Source: Isoetes taiwanensis (lineage: Eukaryota; Streptophyta; Lycopodiopsida; Isoetales; Isoetaceae). Taken from it: a stretch of DNA of 64,000 nucleotides. How positions within the stretch are numbered: position 1 is the first letter of the stretch; each line of letters opens with the position of its first letter. The notes beneath the pieces are model-generated. The model was not told where the DNA came from, made no database searches, and saw only the letters and a program-made list of their open reading frames with translations. Shown here in pieces: positions 11,540-24,180 of this stretch. Location of the stretch: positions 13,614,913 to 13,678,912 of the forward strand of contig JAJEKV010000024.1 of assembly GCA_021234155.1 (NCBI GenBank), in the 5' to 3' direction. The translations under genes and the position numbers were made by a program.

Positions 11540-13858
11540 GCTCCCGGATAAATATGGCGATTTCTCGATGTGTTTGACAAAGTCAAGGCGGTAAACTCGA
11601 GCATCGTCCATATGATTGTCCTATTGATTTGCAGCGGGGACGGCGCCGCCATATGGTCCGATATATGGTCTATCTCCCCGCTGAGTTGAAGGTTTTACGG
11701 GATTATATTGAGGAGAATCTAGCCACCGGCTTTATTCGACATTCTCGGTCCCCTATTTGGAGTGCCTATCTTCTTTGTCAAAAGAAGGATGATTCGCCAC
11801 GATCGGGTCGCCGATTATCGCGGCCTCAACAAAATCACTTGCATCAATCCAGATCCGCTTCCTCCGATCCCGAGTTGTTGGAGCGACTTCAAGGTGCGCA
11901 TTATTTTACGAAGATTGATCTTGGGTGCCTACAATCTTATTCGGATCCGGGAGGGTGATGAGTGGAAAACAGACTTTTCAGATTTTCGGTATGGCCATTT
12001 CGAATATACGGTTATGCCATTTGGACTTACCAATGCCCCTAAAGATTCCAAAGATATGGCCAATGATGTTTTTCGAGAGTTCTTAGACACTTTTGTTATC
12101 ATCTATCTGGATGATATTCTTGTTTATTCTAAGACTCTCGACGAACATGAGAGGCATGTTCGACAGGTCCTTCAGAAGCTTCGTGAGCATGGGTTATATG
12201 CCAAACTTGAGAAGTGTCGATTCGGCAGGGATAATGTGGAGTTCCTTGGCTATCGCATCACTCCACATGGAGTCTCTATGGACCCTAAAAGGTTAGCACT
12301 GTTTCGAGTGGCAAAACACCTTCATCCGTTCGCGATGTTCAGTGTTTCCTGGGGTTTGCCAATTTCTATCGGCGTTTCATCCGGGATTATTCGGAGATTG
12401 CTCTTCCTTTGACACGCCTCACGGTCAAGGATGTGCCTTTTGAATGGACTGTGGAAGCGGAATCTGCTTTTGTTACCCTGAAGCATGCTTTCACCACGGG
12501 CGATTCTTGCTCATGCATCCTTTGCGCCCATATGTTGTCGGGCGGATGCTTCCGATTTTTTGCGCTTGGTGGGATCCTGTCTCAGGAGGGGGATGACCAT
12601 GAATTGCATCCAATCGCCTATCACTCACGAAAGTTTCAGGCTGCTGAAATCAACTATCCCATTTATGACAAGGAGTTGTTGGCGATAGTGGATTCTTTTG
12701 AGGAGTGGAGACGTTTCCTGGAGGGATCTCCTTATAAAGTCACAGTCTACACAGATCACCGAAATCTCGAATATTTTCAGTCTGCTCGAGTGCTCAACCG
12801 TCGCCAGGCCCGGTGGCATACTCAAGTATTATCCCGGATTGATTTCGTGATCAAGTACCGTCCTGGAGCCCTCCAAGGAAAGCCTGATGCCTTGTCTCGA
12901 CGCTCCTATCTTGAGCCCAAACTAGGTGATCCTGCATATGATCAGCAATCACAGGTTATTTTAGGGCCTGATCGGTTCCAGCTTATGGCTCTCACTTTGT
13001 TCGAGAGGCCTCATGATACAGCCTTGTTGGAGTCTGTTCGAGCCTCTCTGCCCTCCGATCCATTGGCTCAAGATGTATTCTCACACATTGGCGCCGCATC
13101 ATCTTCTCAGCAGATGGGATCAGACTATGATCGTTTTGAGGTGCGCGATGGACTTCTGCTCCATGATGGGCTTCTATATGTGCCAGATGGTGCTCCTAGG
13201 CTTCAGGTTCTTCAGGCTTGCCATGATTCACCTATGGCCAGACACTTTGGAGTAGCCAAGACTCTTGAACTTATTAGTCGAGAGTATGGTGGCCAGGTCT
13301 TCGTCGCTTTTATTCGATCCTGTGACATCTGCTGTCGAGCCAAGGTTCCAAGGCATCTTCCTCATGGCCTGCTTCAGCCTTTACCAGTTCCAGCCGGTCC
13401 TTGGAAGAGTATTTCAGTGGATTTTATTGTCGAGCTTCCATCCTCACAGGGCCATGATGCCATCCTTGTTGTTATTGACCGTTTTTCCAAGATGGCACAT
13501 TTTATTCCTTGCAGCACTTCTATCTCTAGTGAAGCCACAGCGGTTCTCTTGCTTCGAGAGGTGGTTCGACTCCATGGCTTACCAGATAACATTGTCAGTG
13601 ACTGCGGCCCTCAATTTGTTGCCAGTTTTTGGAAGCGTCTATTGCAACTCTTGCATGTGGAACGTTCGCTCTCTTTCGAACATCACCCAGAGACCAATGG
13701 ACAGGTGGAGCGCACGAATCAAACCCTTGAGCAGTATTTGCGATGCTTCATCAATTATCAGCAGGATGACTGGGTTGATTGGCTACCATTGGCAGAATTT
13801 GCTTATAATAATTCTGTCCATGCCTCCACAGGCCAGACTCCGTTCTTTATTAATTTCG
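11540..13858 (+). pseudogene. pol: pol of element B, left part: RT, RNase H, integrase core
   Basis: RT starts around 11540 (LPDKYGDF) with [20 protein letters not shown] (from about 11680) and a frame change near 11760-11930. The catalytic box YLDD lies in [12 protein letters not shown] (about 12099-12134). A further shift near 12293 separates the RT thumb. RNase H runs in the frame opening at 12409 with HSRKFQAAEINYPIYDKELL, and the DASDF motif is out of frame near 12547. Integrase has the HHCC finger (CHDSPMARHFG, CDICC), DFIVELP, SDCGPQF and HHPETNGQVER, giving D-D-E. The ORF ends in element D after FFINFG. The breaks make this copy inactive. Confidence 0.87.
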
Positions 13859-13879
13859 GGGTAAAAGCATGCTAGGGTG
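13859..13879 (+). repeat. Left terminal inverted repeat of element D
   Basis: It starts GGGTAAAAGCATGC and ends TAGGGTG. The right copy differs at positions 6 and 12. The preceding TTCG is repeated after the right end. A 5-bp duplication (TTCGG) with a one-base shorter repeat is a slightly poorer reading. Confidence 0.85.
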
Positions 13880-14218
13880 TCATACATTAGTTCTAAATTC
13901 ATGTACTATTTTGCACTAGAAAACCCGTTTTTTATGTAATTTTGAATGTATGGTAGGAGGCCACGTGCTTGTCATTATATATTTAAAAAAGGAATATATT
14001 TGATTGTTTGTCATCATGACATGAAGTGGCCGACGGTTGTTGCGAAATTTTGGGCACAATCACTGGATTCCCTCCGATCCAAGCAAATTCCCTCCAATCC
14101 ATCCGAAGCAAGCAAATTCCCTCCCATCTACGGTCTAAGAATCTAAAACAAAGAAAAGAATTTCAAATTCTTGCCGGATCTTTGCATGCATATCAGTTTT
14201 CATAGTAGTAGTAGGGGC

Positions 14219-17200
14219 ATGGCACAAGAAAATCAAAGTATGAACAGAATTAATCAGGCTGATGTCCAAAATGAGGACGGTGATACCGAAATCGACAAAG
14301 GGAAGCAGAAAATGGTTGAACAAGATACTCTAAATGACATGCTGAATGAAGTGACAGAGAGTGATACTGTCAACAGTGAGAATGGCAGATCATATTCTAG
14401 GTACTTCACCAAAAAAATCAGGAAAAGAGCAGAAAAGGTTGTTGAATGCTTGAAATGAAGCCGTTCTCTATCTCTGGTGAAAGAGAGGTATTGGTTTCAG
14501 GATCTTGCAAGATAACAGCTCTTGGGGTTGTTTAAACCTGTGATTGGGCTACCTTCAGAAGCAGTGGTGAAACATTCATTGTTACAAAATCTCAAAGATG
14601 GATTAGAAGAGGTTAAATCTTCTAATAGCAGTGACAAGTTGGCAGCCAAGCACTCTGTTTTATCCATGATTGTTGGAAAAAATGGGGAATTGAAGCAGAA
14701 AGGAGTTGCTTCAAAAATGTTGAACTGCCATCCTCGAAATTTGGCATACGCTGCGTAAGAAAGAGAATGAAAATTGCAGGTCCAACTATATGGGCATTAG
14801 CAAAAGCGTAAAGAGAAGATCCGATTGTTTGGGACGAAGACACAAAGCAATTAATCATCCAATTTTGGTTAAACAACACCAAGGTTTCACCTAAATACAG
14901 GGATGTAAGAAAGAAAAGGCATCAAGCAATCCAGTTTCTTGATATACCACAGGTATTTCATTCTTTATTGTATGAAATGCTTCTGATCCCTCATGTATAT
15001 GTTCACTTTTATTGGAATTTATAGTATCTTCTTTGTTTTGATGTATGAATGCTTTCTAATGACTGATCTATCATTTATGTATTCACTTTTACTTACTTTT
15101 ACATATGCAATCACCTTTGTTGGTTTGCTTACATTTATTGACCATGTATATTATACTAAATCTTCCTTTCTTATTTATGCAGTGACTCCAAAATTCTTAA
15201 CCAATGTACAGATTAGATATTTGCATAATATTGTATGTTATACATGTCTATAGAGTACATATCTTGTACTCAGACTTTCAGATAGTGCCTATGGACTTCA
15301 AGAATTTGCTCTAGAACAGTAATATGCTCTAGGGTACAGTAATGTACCCACACTGCTACTTTATCCTTACACATGTATTTAATGTACATGTGTGATGTGT
15401 ATTCTGTTGTTCTTATGTATATTGTAAGTACATTCTGAGTGCATATGAGTACATATTAGTACATATTAGTACATATGAGTACATTATGAGTACATTATGA
15501 GTACATGTTAGTACATTTTGACTCCGCATGTACTCAATTGCACATACAAAATCTTTTATTAACTATGATGATTTTAATGCACAGGCTGAGCTGTACCAGA
15601 ACTTTGTGGAGCAACACCCAGAGGCAGACATTGGCATCAGATTGTTCGAATACCTCAAACCTGATTGTGTAAGGAAGCTAAAGGAAAGAAACACATGTTG
15701 TTGTGTCAAGCACGAGCAAGCAGAGAACTTCAGGAAGGCATTTAATTCTATAAGGGCTAAGCTCCACATCAATTGTAGCTGCAATTGTGAAGTTTGTGCT
15801 GCTAACAAAAATGATGGAATTTGTCAGGCTCACAAGCATACATACTGTAATGTCAGCACTCTATGGAGGAGTATGGTTTGTCCAAAACAGGATAGTGACG
15901 AGTGGCACAAATTAAATTGTATTACAAGTGATTGCAAGAACTGTGGTAAGCAGAACATTATCTTGTGTCCAAAAGAAACTGAAAATGACATTGAAAGTGA
16001 AGTCAATTGGCAAATATACTCTTATGTGGATGAGAAGTCTAAAAAAGGAGTCTCAAGAAGGCTCAGATTAGTGGACAAGACAACAAATGCACCTGTAATG
16101 CTGGATGCCATGTTTGGTCACATGAAGACATTTATCCATCACAACTTTGCAGCTCACTGGCAAAGTAAAGAATTCAGAAGATGTGTTCAAAACCTGAGAG
16201 ATGATTCAGTGATATCAGTGGTTGACTTTGCAGAAAATTATACATTGAAGCCTTTCAAAGAGGTTCAGTCAGAACATTGGAATGCAGACCAAGTTACTAT
16301 AATGGTACAGATTACCATGCTAAAGGTAAATGGCATCTTGAAGAAGACTGTTCACTTGTATATTTCTGATGACAGAATTCATGATACACATTTTGTACAA
16401 CATACATTTAAGCTTCATCTGAAATGGCTGAAAGAGAATAGTGGATCTCATGTACAATATCATATTGTGTGGTCTGATGGTTGTGCTGCACAATACAAGT
16501 CCAGAAGAAATTTATATTTCATTACCAGGTACCATGTTGAATATGGCATTCGTTTACAATGGAACTACTTTGGTTCTGGGCATGGAAAAGGTGAACATGA
16601 TGGAGAGTCTGCCAAGGCCAAGCAGGTACTTGCAGCCGAACAGTTACGAGAACATGGAACAGAGATTAGAGGTGCACATGATGCTTGTGTTGTCTTGAGG
16701 AGCAAGCAATCTAATGTTAACAGAGTATACTGGGAAGTGAAGGAGTCAGATATTGATAGAACCAATGCATTAGATGTGCAACCTCTTCCTGGTATTCAGA
16801 AATTGCATGCTATAGCTTCTATAAGTCCAACTGACCCCACCTTAGTAATGGTGAGACCATTATCTTGCTTCTGCAATGCTTGCATTAACTTTGAATGGGA
16901 TGCTTGTGAGTCCATTTCATTCTGTGGGAAGTGGCAATTAAAGAAGCTAGTACCCCGAGTAAGTACTCATTGTGAAGTAGAGAATGAGGAAACTACTGCT
17001 TTTGCAAATGTAAATGAAGAGCTAGAAGATCTAGTACAGGTAGGTGATATATTTGCTTCTTTTGCTGCACCAGGAAATGAAGAAAATGTGCCATACTATA
17101 TCCTTCTTTGCAAGAAAACAAAATTTGTTTTGCAGGAAAATGTTATTGACGATTACAAAAATTATCACCATACAGGTGAAACAGTCATATCCGCCTATTA

Positions 17201-17411
17201 CTATCAAAAATTGCCTGGTTGTCACCACAAGTATAAGTTATTGGATGACAAAGAAGTTCTTGTACCGCAGAAGTCCGTTATTGGAGCAAAGTTTGCAATG
17301 CCAAAAGTAAATCATAAGGTGAAGGGTGCTTCTGCAGCTTATGCATTGTCTACTGATGTGCATGAGATGCTACTGGGAAGTTTGCCTGAAATGCTACATG
17401 ATCTGGAATAG
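14219..17411 (+). pseudogene. Transposase of element D (DFAENY / SDGCAAQYK / GKGEHDG type)
   Basis: The main exon (coding from about 15583 to 17411) follows an intron with donor at about 14954 and acceptor AG at about 15582; the phase agrees (LDIPQ then AELYQ). It has Cys-rich zinc-binding stretches (C-x-C-x-C-x2-C near 15773-15800, more Cys/His to about 15975), then the core: DFAENY with Asp at 16224, SDGCAAQYK with Asp at 16476 and GKGEHDG with Glu at 16593. These are my candidates for a D-D-E triad. A second Cys cluster (CFCNAC, about 16870) follows. Upstream exons (14219-14458, 14522-14952) are broken by a frame change near 14755, a TAA in an otherwise open frame near 14811 and a TGA at 14456. 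The protein would cut and join transposon ends. I know similar motifs from animal genomes but cannot name the family with certainty. Confidence 0.72.
15405..15535 (+). repeat. AGTACAT repeat array in the transposase intron of element D
   Basis: AGTACAT or a one-base variant recurs about ten times in 130 bp, for example GAGTACATATTAGTACAT and ATTATGAGTACAT. The reverse-complement form ATGTACT recurs at about 33546-33735 in an intron of the minus-strand gene. Both lie in introns, each upstream of its gene's main downstream exons, so the arrays are mirror images within the element. Confidence 0.75.
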
Positions 17412-17551
17412 CTTGAACAGATTATATGTTGGAGAGAAGTAATCTGAAAAGAGAAAAGTGCTGGTGTAACATGATTTATATTACATTGTAATTGAGTACA
17501 TGAACTTATTTCAAAACTTGTTTCTTGTTATTGATAACTTTACAGAATATA

Positions 17552-17958
17552 TCAACTTCTTTTATGCCTAACTATTACATCCTGTGGTGGCTGAAATCTC
17601 ATAGGTATTGCATCCATTCTCCTGAGATTTCCGGAGCGCCATATAATGTTAGGACTAGCTGTGGCAGAGGCCACTGCTGCTTCTCTTGCAATTGGAAGCC
17701 CACTCCAGCCCTCACGCAGCACAGTTGACTCGTGTTCACTTGGCAACTGATTCCTTCCCCAAGGATCAGGATCATAGATCTTGTGAATTGCCCAAAGTAT
17801 TCTTAGCATCTCATCCCTGGTGCTTCTGTCTTCGATCTGTTCGACCTGTTCCCATAATCCAGGCAGGCTGGTAAGGAATCTTGCTTCATACCCTAAGCCA
17901 CAAGAGAATGGTACATCTGGAACATATTCTGCTTCAGTCCCTAAAAGAGATGGTGGTT
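17552..17958 (-). pseudogene. Last exon of the element D RING gene, cut by element C
   Basis: The exon begins at 31312 (acceptor AG after TTGTTATTGG), runs down to 31248, and continues at 17958, because element C and its TGGTT duplication sit between. Across the junction the frame stays open (acidic EVEENEIEEEF part, then PPPSLLGTEAEYVPDVPF) to a stop at 17552-17554. About 150 codons remain. The piece has GLWEQVEQIEDRSTRDEM and IYDPDPWGRNQLP; I recognise no domain. It faces the transposase gene tail to tail with about 140 bp between stops, which leaves room for overlapping 3' ends. The insertion of C would have destroyed the gene in this copy. Confidence 0.75.
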
Positions 17959-19605
17959 TGTGACGTTCCACGTATTCATACGGTATATATAACGTATCTA
18001 TATGTACGTCACCCCCTAAAGGTACGCCTCCATGGGATATTGTAACCTAGGGGGGTTACTCTAGAAGGGATTAAATTAGCTATGCTAATTGAACCATTAA
18101 AGATAATAACCTATAACTTAGGGAATTAAGGACTAAATAGGATTAATTAGACTAATTACTGTTTTGGGAAGGCGCCATCTGGCCCAATCGATTGGCCAGC
18201 ATGGGGATTTCCAAATTAGGCTGTCAACCTGATCCCTATCCCTGTTTTGACTCCCTCAATTCGCCCAAAGAAGGAGCAGGAGCTGAGCGCCATCATACCA
18301 AGCAGAGCGCCACCATACCAAGTAGAACCTGTGAAGCAGAAGCTGAACCCCCAAGACCCAAGAGATGGAAGCACCCCATGGTAACGAGTCCAGCCAGAAC
18401 TCAGGTGGGTGGCTAGGATAGCCTGTGAATTCTAGATAGCGCCCCTATTGGGCCTTGGTTGTGTTCGTTTCTCTGTTCTCTTTGTGTTTCAATCATAGGA
18501 ACTAACCCTTGGTTGTAAAGGTAAGTTCTCTTTATATTTGATTTCGGGTTTTGCTCGAAAAGGATGGATTGTTAGTTCTTTGTCTAGTATTACTCAAAAT
18601 GGGGAATTACGGGGTAGAGACCCTCTGAGCCATGTATTGTAGTATGCTCCTAGATAGCGCCCTGTAGAGTCCCATTAATTGCGGCATGTGCACAAGAGCC
18701 CACCGGGTCTTAGATGCTATGGACTGGCTTAGCACCAGACAAGGAACACAGTGGTGAAGTGGGGGTGGGGTCTTGCACGAACATAAAAGGCTCTTGAGAC
18801 TCCTACAGTGGGCTAGGCCTAATAGCCGGCCAGCGAGCTAGGCGCGAGCCGGGACAGGTATGGGTCTGACACTCCCTGGGTACAGAGGTGTGACCCGCAT
18901 GGGGCATCCTGTACTTTGAGTAGATTTAGGGTGAGTAAGTCGGGTACGGATGCGGGGGTCGCTGATGCGGCACGTATTCTCTAGCTCACCCATGGAACCA
19001 CTGTGATTCTGGAAGGGGACGCTTCCCCAGGCCCGCCCTCATCGGACTGTGAGTCATGAACCCGAGTAGGCTCAAAGGGTGATACCTTGAACCTGCGTCT
19101 CCGGAAGGCTATAGCGAAGCCATAGCATGGATTGACCCATCTGCAAAGTGTGCACAGGAGGGGCGGATGGAGTGGACAACCCTAGCCGATGTTCTATGCC
19201 AGCCAACGCCATGCCAAGACTCGGTCTGCTGATCTCTTGAGGCCCAGCCGTCAGTCGATCCTCACTGGAGTCTCAGCCGGGGTAGAACCTGGGGTTTGGG
19301 GTGTTTTCTTAGTTTTAGATGCATATTCTTTGCCGTTGGTATGTGGATGGATGCGCCACCCTTCGGGGTGGTTATTTATATGTGATTTATGCTGTGTGCT
19401 AACCCTCTGTATTCATGCTTCCGCGACGTAGGAGTCCCATTGAAGGCGTGGGCGAATGACCCTTTCAGTGTCCTTCTTTTCGGGCATCATTTCATAGATG
19501 GCCCGAATAGACGAGGGCCCTGCTCATGGCCGGTTGGTTGCCATGGAGGGGAAAGTCCCCGATATATACCACGGGTGGGTGTCGATATATTGAGGGGCGC
19601 CACGC
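17959..19605 (+). repeat. 5' LTR of element C
   Basis: It starts TGTGACGTTCCACG and is nearly identical to the 3' LTR at 29594-31247. In the first 250 bp I see about four base substitutions (for instance ATGTACG against ACGTACG). Many further differences are short indels in GC-rich places (near 18260-18370 and 18550-18630). The 3' boundary is eroded: CGCCACGCG where the 3' LTR has CGTCACA, so the end is placed within a few bases. TATATATAACG near 17988 may serve as a TATA element. Confidence 0.9.
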
Positions 19606-19607
19606 GG

Positions 19608-19620
19608 TGGTATCAGAGCC
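19608..19620 (+). promoter_or_regulatory. Primer-binding site of element C
   Basis: TGGTATCAGAGCC is the complement of the initiator-Met tRNA 3' end. It follows the LTR by two bases and would prime minus-strand synthesis. The same site occurs in element E at 38977-38989. Confidence 0.92.
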
Positions 19621-20408
19621 GTGATTTGGTTGCTTTCGAAATCATAGCACTGGCCAAACACTAACTCGTAGCACGGTAGTTAGGAGGAGGCTAAGATAAT
19701 GTGTTGTTAGTCCTCTTTGATGTTTGGCTCGGTGTTAGGTTAAATTAAGAAATTGTAGCTTTAAAGAGGATAGGGCTTAATCGCAAGACCCAAGATTGGG
19801 AGCATTGTAAATGTCGGTGGGTGGCTCGGATGACAGAGCAAAAAGGCCCATTGGATCGGACATATTCAAATTATCCTTGAACGGTCGTCTCTAGGCTTAA
19901 AATGGTCAAGGGCAGGCCAAAAACCAAACTTCGCGCCGCTTGCTTTTTTGTCGCCTTGCGATCCACGGTAGAAGAGCCGAAAAAATGCAATCGGGCGCCC
20001 GACCGGTCGAATTCGAAGTCAACGCGAGGCCCGCCAGTCAACTCGAACGCACCGCTTGCTTTTCGGCGACCCCGGTCGGCGGGGAGCACGTATAATGCAG
20101 CCGGGCCCGACCAGATGTCTCGCCAGATTTCCCAGATAATTGTTTTATACTAATAAAAATTTAAAAGTTAATAGGAAAAATTTTAAATTTCAAAAGTTAA
20201 CCGGCCGTTTTAAAAAAAAAATCTTCTTGTCATTTGCTTTTGCCTTGCCCTCAGCGCCTTCGACCGCCAGAGCCGCTGCCCGCCATCGCCACCGGACTTG
20301 AAGTTGCTTCGTCGCCCTTGTGTCCTGAGAAACCCCAGCGCCTCCTTTGCCGCCTTTTTCGCCACCAGCGCCTCACTGATCGCTCTCCTAGACCTTACTG
20401 CCACAGCT
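19621..20408 (+). other. Leader of element C before the histone ORF
   Basis: About 790 bp without a supported gene. Short open stretches occur on both strands. A Pro/Arg-rich frame runs into the next ORF without a stop from 20298, so an N-terminal extension (MKLLRRPCVLR) is possible. The A/T runs at 20145-20225 are unremarkable. Confidence 0.5.
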
Positions 20409-21641
<1,233 letters not shown>

Positions 21642-21863
21642 CATATGTTGCGGGCGTCCGCATTGTAAATATTCCTTTTTGGTATTTAATAAAAACTCTT
21701 TTTTTCCATTAATTATTTCATTTTGTATTAGAAAAAAAAAACTTATTTATTTTGTGTTAAATATGAAAAAAATGCTGACGTCAGCCTAACAAAAAGGGGT
21801 TAAAAAGGGACTTTTAAAGTTCATTTCAAATGTTTCTTTTCCTCTCTCCTCCCTTCTAGCGCC
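21642..21863 (+). other. Spacer between histone ORF and accessory ORF2 of element C
   Basis: It contains AATAAAA at about 21688 (poly-A-signal-like) and a long A/T stretch with GGGGTTAAAAAGGG upstream of the next ATG. It could end one transcript and start the next, as in host gene cassettes. No ORF. Confidence 0.45.
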
Positions 21864-23255
21864 ATGGCTGCCGCCAACCTTGTCGCTTGGTACCATGACG
21901 GAGAGCAATGGGATCCGCAAGTCCCTTTCGACCTGCTGCGACTTTTGCTATGCCAACGCCTAGACCTCCTCGCCAATATGCAGAGGCACCCAGATTACGC
22001 CGGATTCTTCGACTTCTACATGGAGGAAATGCTTCCTCTGTGTATTCCTTTTGGGGATCCTCCCCAGCTGTATCTGGAGCGGGAGGTAGTCCGGGAGATG
22101 CTAGGCGGGGACACCCATGCTTATGATGTCCTGAAGGGGAAGCTCCGATGGGGCAAACACTTGCCTGTGGTGCAGCATCAGGGGCGGCAATATCTGGAAG
22201 TTACCTTCGCCCTAGCCATCCTCATGGACCAATACGTCGAGGATGAAACTTTACCTGTAGAAAAAGGCAAACTGCCAGAGTCGTCCGAGGAGGGGGACGA
22301 CGAGCACATAGGTATGGGCGACTTTGCCCGTTGGAAACAGTTAGCGGAGGAGTTGCCACCGCGCCGTGAACAAGCTATAGGCTCGTCAGGATTAGACGGC
22401 CTTCCAGTTATTTATCACCAAGGGCAAGAGTACCTTCTCTTGGATGATATTATCTGGACGTATCACATGGTGGCCGGATTTCGACGCAAGCGCAAAGACC
22501 ATGTACTTTATGAGCTTGCGGAGTACTGTATGGACGATTTCATTGACTTCACTTCTACTGAGCTTCCTCCAGAGGTGCAGCAGCTGCTCCAAGAGACCAT
22601 AGAGCCGGCAGAGACTCTATTACGTCTTCGGGACTTCGTGATGCAGGAGCCGGCCTCCCAGCCTTCACCGGATGCCTTCACGGCTATGGGACCTCACGTC
22701 CCAAACATCAACATGGTTGAGGTCCCCTCCGACTCAGATGACGAGGGAGAGGATTTATATCATAATCCTGCGCATACGAAGGAGGAGCAACAGGAACTTA
22801 GGGAAGAAGAAGTCCCTATGGATTTGGATAAGGAAGTGGCTACGTCTGAGACCTCGCAAGGGAAGGTGCTGGGCAACCACCTCACCCGTTTCTTTTTGTC
22901 AGCCTTCCGACAGGGGCAAGTCCTTTTTATAGCCCGAGATTTAGGGCCAGAGGTAGAAGCTTCCTGGTGGGCCCTCCGTGCTCTCTCTACACTGGCCGGC
23001 CACAAGAAGCTTCCCTATCGTACGTTTACTTATGTACTCGTGCGACGGGATCTTGCCCTGACGGCCTTGGGTTAGGATATTGCGCCTTGGATGAGCATGA
23101 AGCTCCTCACGGCAGCCCCATTGGCCATTGCCTATCCACCGGAGGTTGCATCTATTGCGGCTGCCACAGTAGACCCCGGGGTGACTCTGCTGCGACACCG
23201 ACCGCCTCCACCACCTCCTAGGCCTACGGATGAAGAGGGAGGACCTAGCTCTTAA
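21864..23255 (+). pseudogene. Accessory ORF2 of element C, acidic, about 463 codons with one TAG
   Basis: The frame runs from MAAANLVAWY to TAA at 23253-23255 with one internal TAG at 23073-23075. The first half has hydrophobic and charged alternation (LRLLLCQRLDLLANMQRHPDY, LYLEREVVREML); an internal repeat-like pair occurs (LPVVQHQGRQYLEV and LPVIYHQGQEYLLL), suggesting a duplicated module. The second half is Asp/Glu-rich (SDSDDEGEDLY, EEVPMDLDKEV) and ends in a Pro-rich tail (RPPPPPPRPTDEEGG). I recognise no family. Element A holds a decayed homologue at 2071-3526. An acidic protein next to a histone could act as a chaperone, but this is guesswork from composition. Confidence 0.75.
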
Positions 23256-23455
23256 ACTAATTGTGCTACGCATTTTCATATTGCGTATGATTGTGAAAAT
23301 TTTGGTTTGGCAAATGCCTTAGCCATGTTATAATATGATGTACCTTATTTCCTTATTAAATACAGTTACTGTCTTGATAAGTATAAGTGAATTGTTTTTT
23401 TTTCCATGACGTCCTCTTCAAAGTATTAGCATTTAGAATATAGTGGAATTACAAA

Positions 23456-23851
23456 ATGTTCTATATTCATTCCAACTATCTTGCAGAAGAAACCCTTTGG
23501 GAATATGAAGAGAGGATTACCGACATGGTTAGGAGGGATGATCCCGGACCGCCAGAGCAGGACTATGGCCAGAGATATGGTGAATATCCCGAATGGGATG
23601 AAGGCTATGAAATGGAACCCCCGCCACCAGGAGAACCCTATGATGCTGACAAAGGGTTGGAGATAATTAACATCCTTAGGGGGACGAGCTTTTGAGGACC
23701 TGGAAACCGACCGCGGCCGCACAGGACTATTGGAGTATGAGCAGCACGAGGCTTTCGAGGACGCCAACCACCACCTTTGGCAACTCTTCTATGCTCATGG
23801 AGGCTTTTCAATCTTCTCATTGTTAGCCCAACGTGGGAATACCAACCGGTG
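23456..23851 (+). pseudogene. Small accessory ORF3 of element C
   Basis: An acidic frame (ETLWEYEERITDMVRRDDPG, EWDEGYEMEPPPP) runs to 23695 with a stop; one frame over, the sequence continues as AFEDLETDRGRTGLLEYEQH and FYAHGGFSIFSLLAQRGNTN to a TGA at about 23849-23851, so one small shift near 23680 is likely. About 130 codons in total. It has no domain I recognise. The preceding spacer (23256-23455) is AT-rich without a gene. Confidence 0.55.
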
Positions 23852-24180
23852 ATTGTCCAAGCACGGGCACGCTTATAAGCTCGCTCGAAGCATGCGGGAG
23901 AGTGTCGCCACGCCGATCCTATACCCCTTCGCGAACCCCTAGGCTTGGTCTCTCCGCCACGCTTTTTGTGTTGTTTGTTACTGCGTAATGTAGTAGAACT
24001 TTAAAACTTCCACTGTATCATACCTCCTTTTGTACCGACCCATGTACCAATCAACTTGTTGTTGTACTCAACTTGAATGAAATAAAACATTAGTTCTATT
24101 TGTATATTTTCTTGTCACTGTCAGCAAATGTTATCTAAAAGGAATTGTACATTACTGTAAATCTGCTTATACTTTCATGA
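23852..24180 (+). other. Spacer before gag of element C
   Basis: About 330 bp without an ORF of note. AAATAAAAC at about 24079 resembles a poly-A signal. This is the third such spacer between ORFs in the element. Confidence 0.45.

Larger units (their letters stand above)
11040..13858 (+). mobile_element. Element B, left part: Ty3/gypsy chromovirus cut by elements A and D
   Basis: B continues at 35814-36988. Between 11040 and 13858 lie a low-complexity linker, RT, RNase H and most of integrase. The integrase frame stops abruptly after FFINFG at the left end of element D and resumes with HPRW to the right of D, so D sits within the B integrase ORF. Its 5' LTR and gag would lie left of the window, beyond element A. 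Base usage and sequence differ from the A/C family: its RT has [11 protein letters not shown], not FFDD. Confidence 0.88.
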
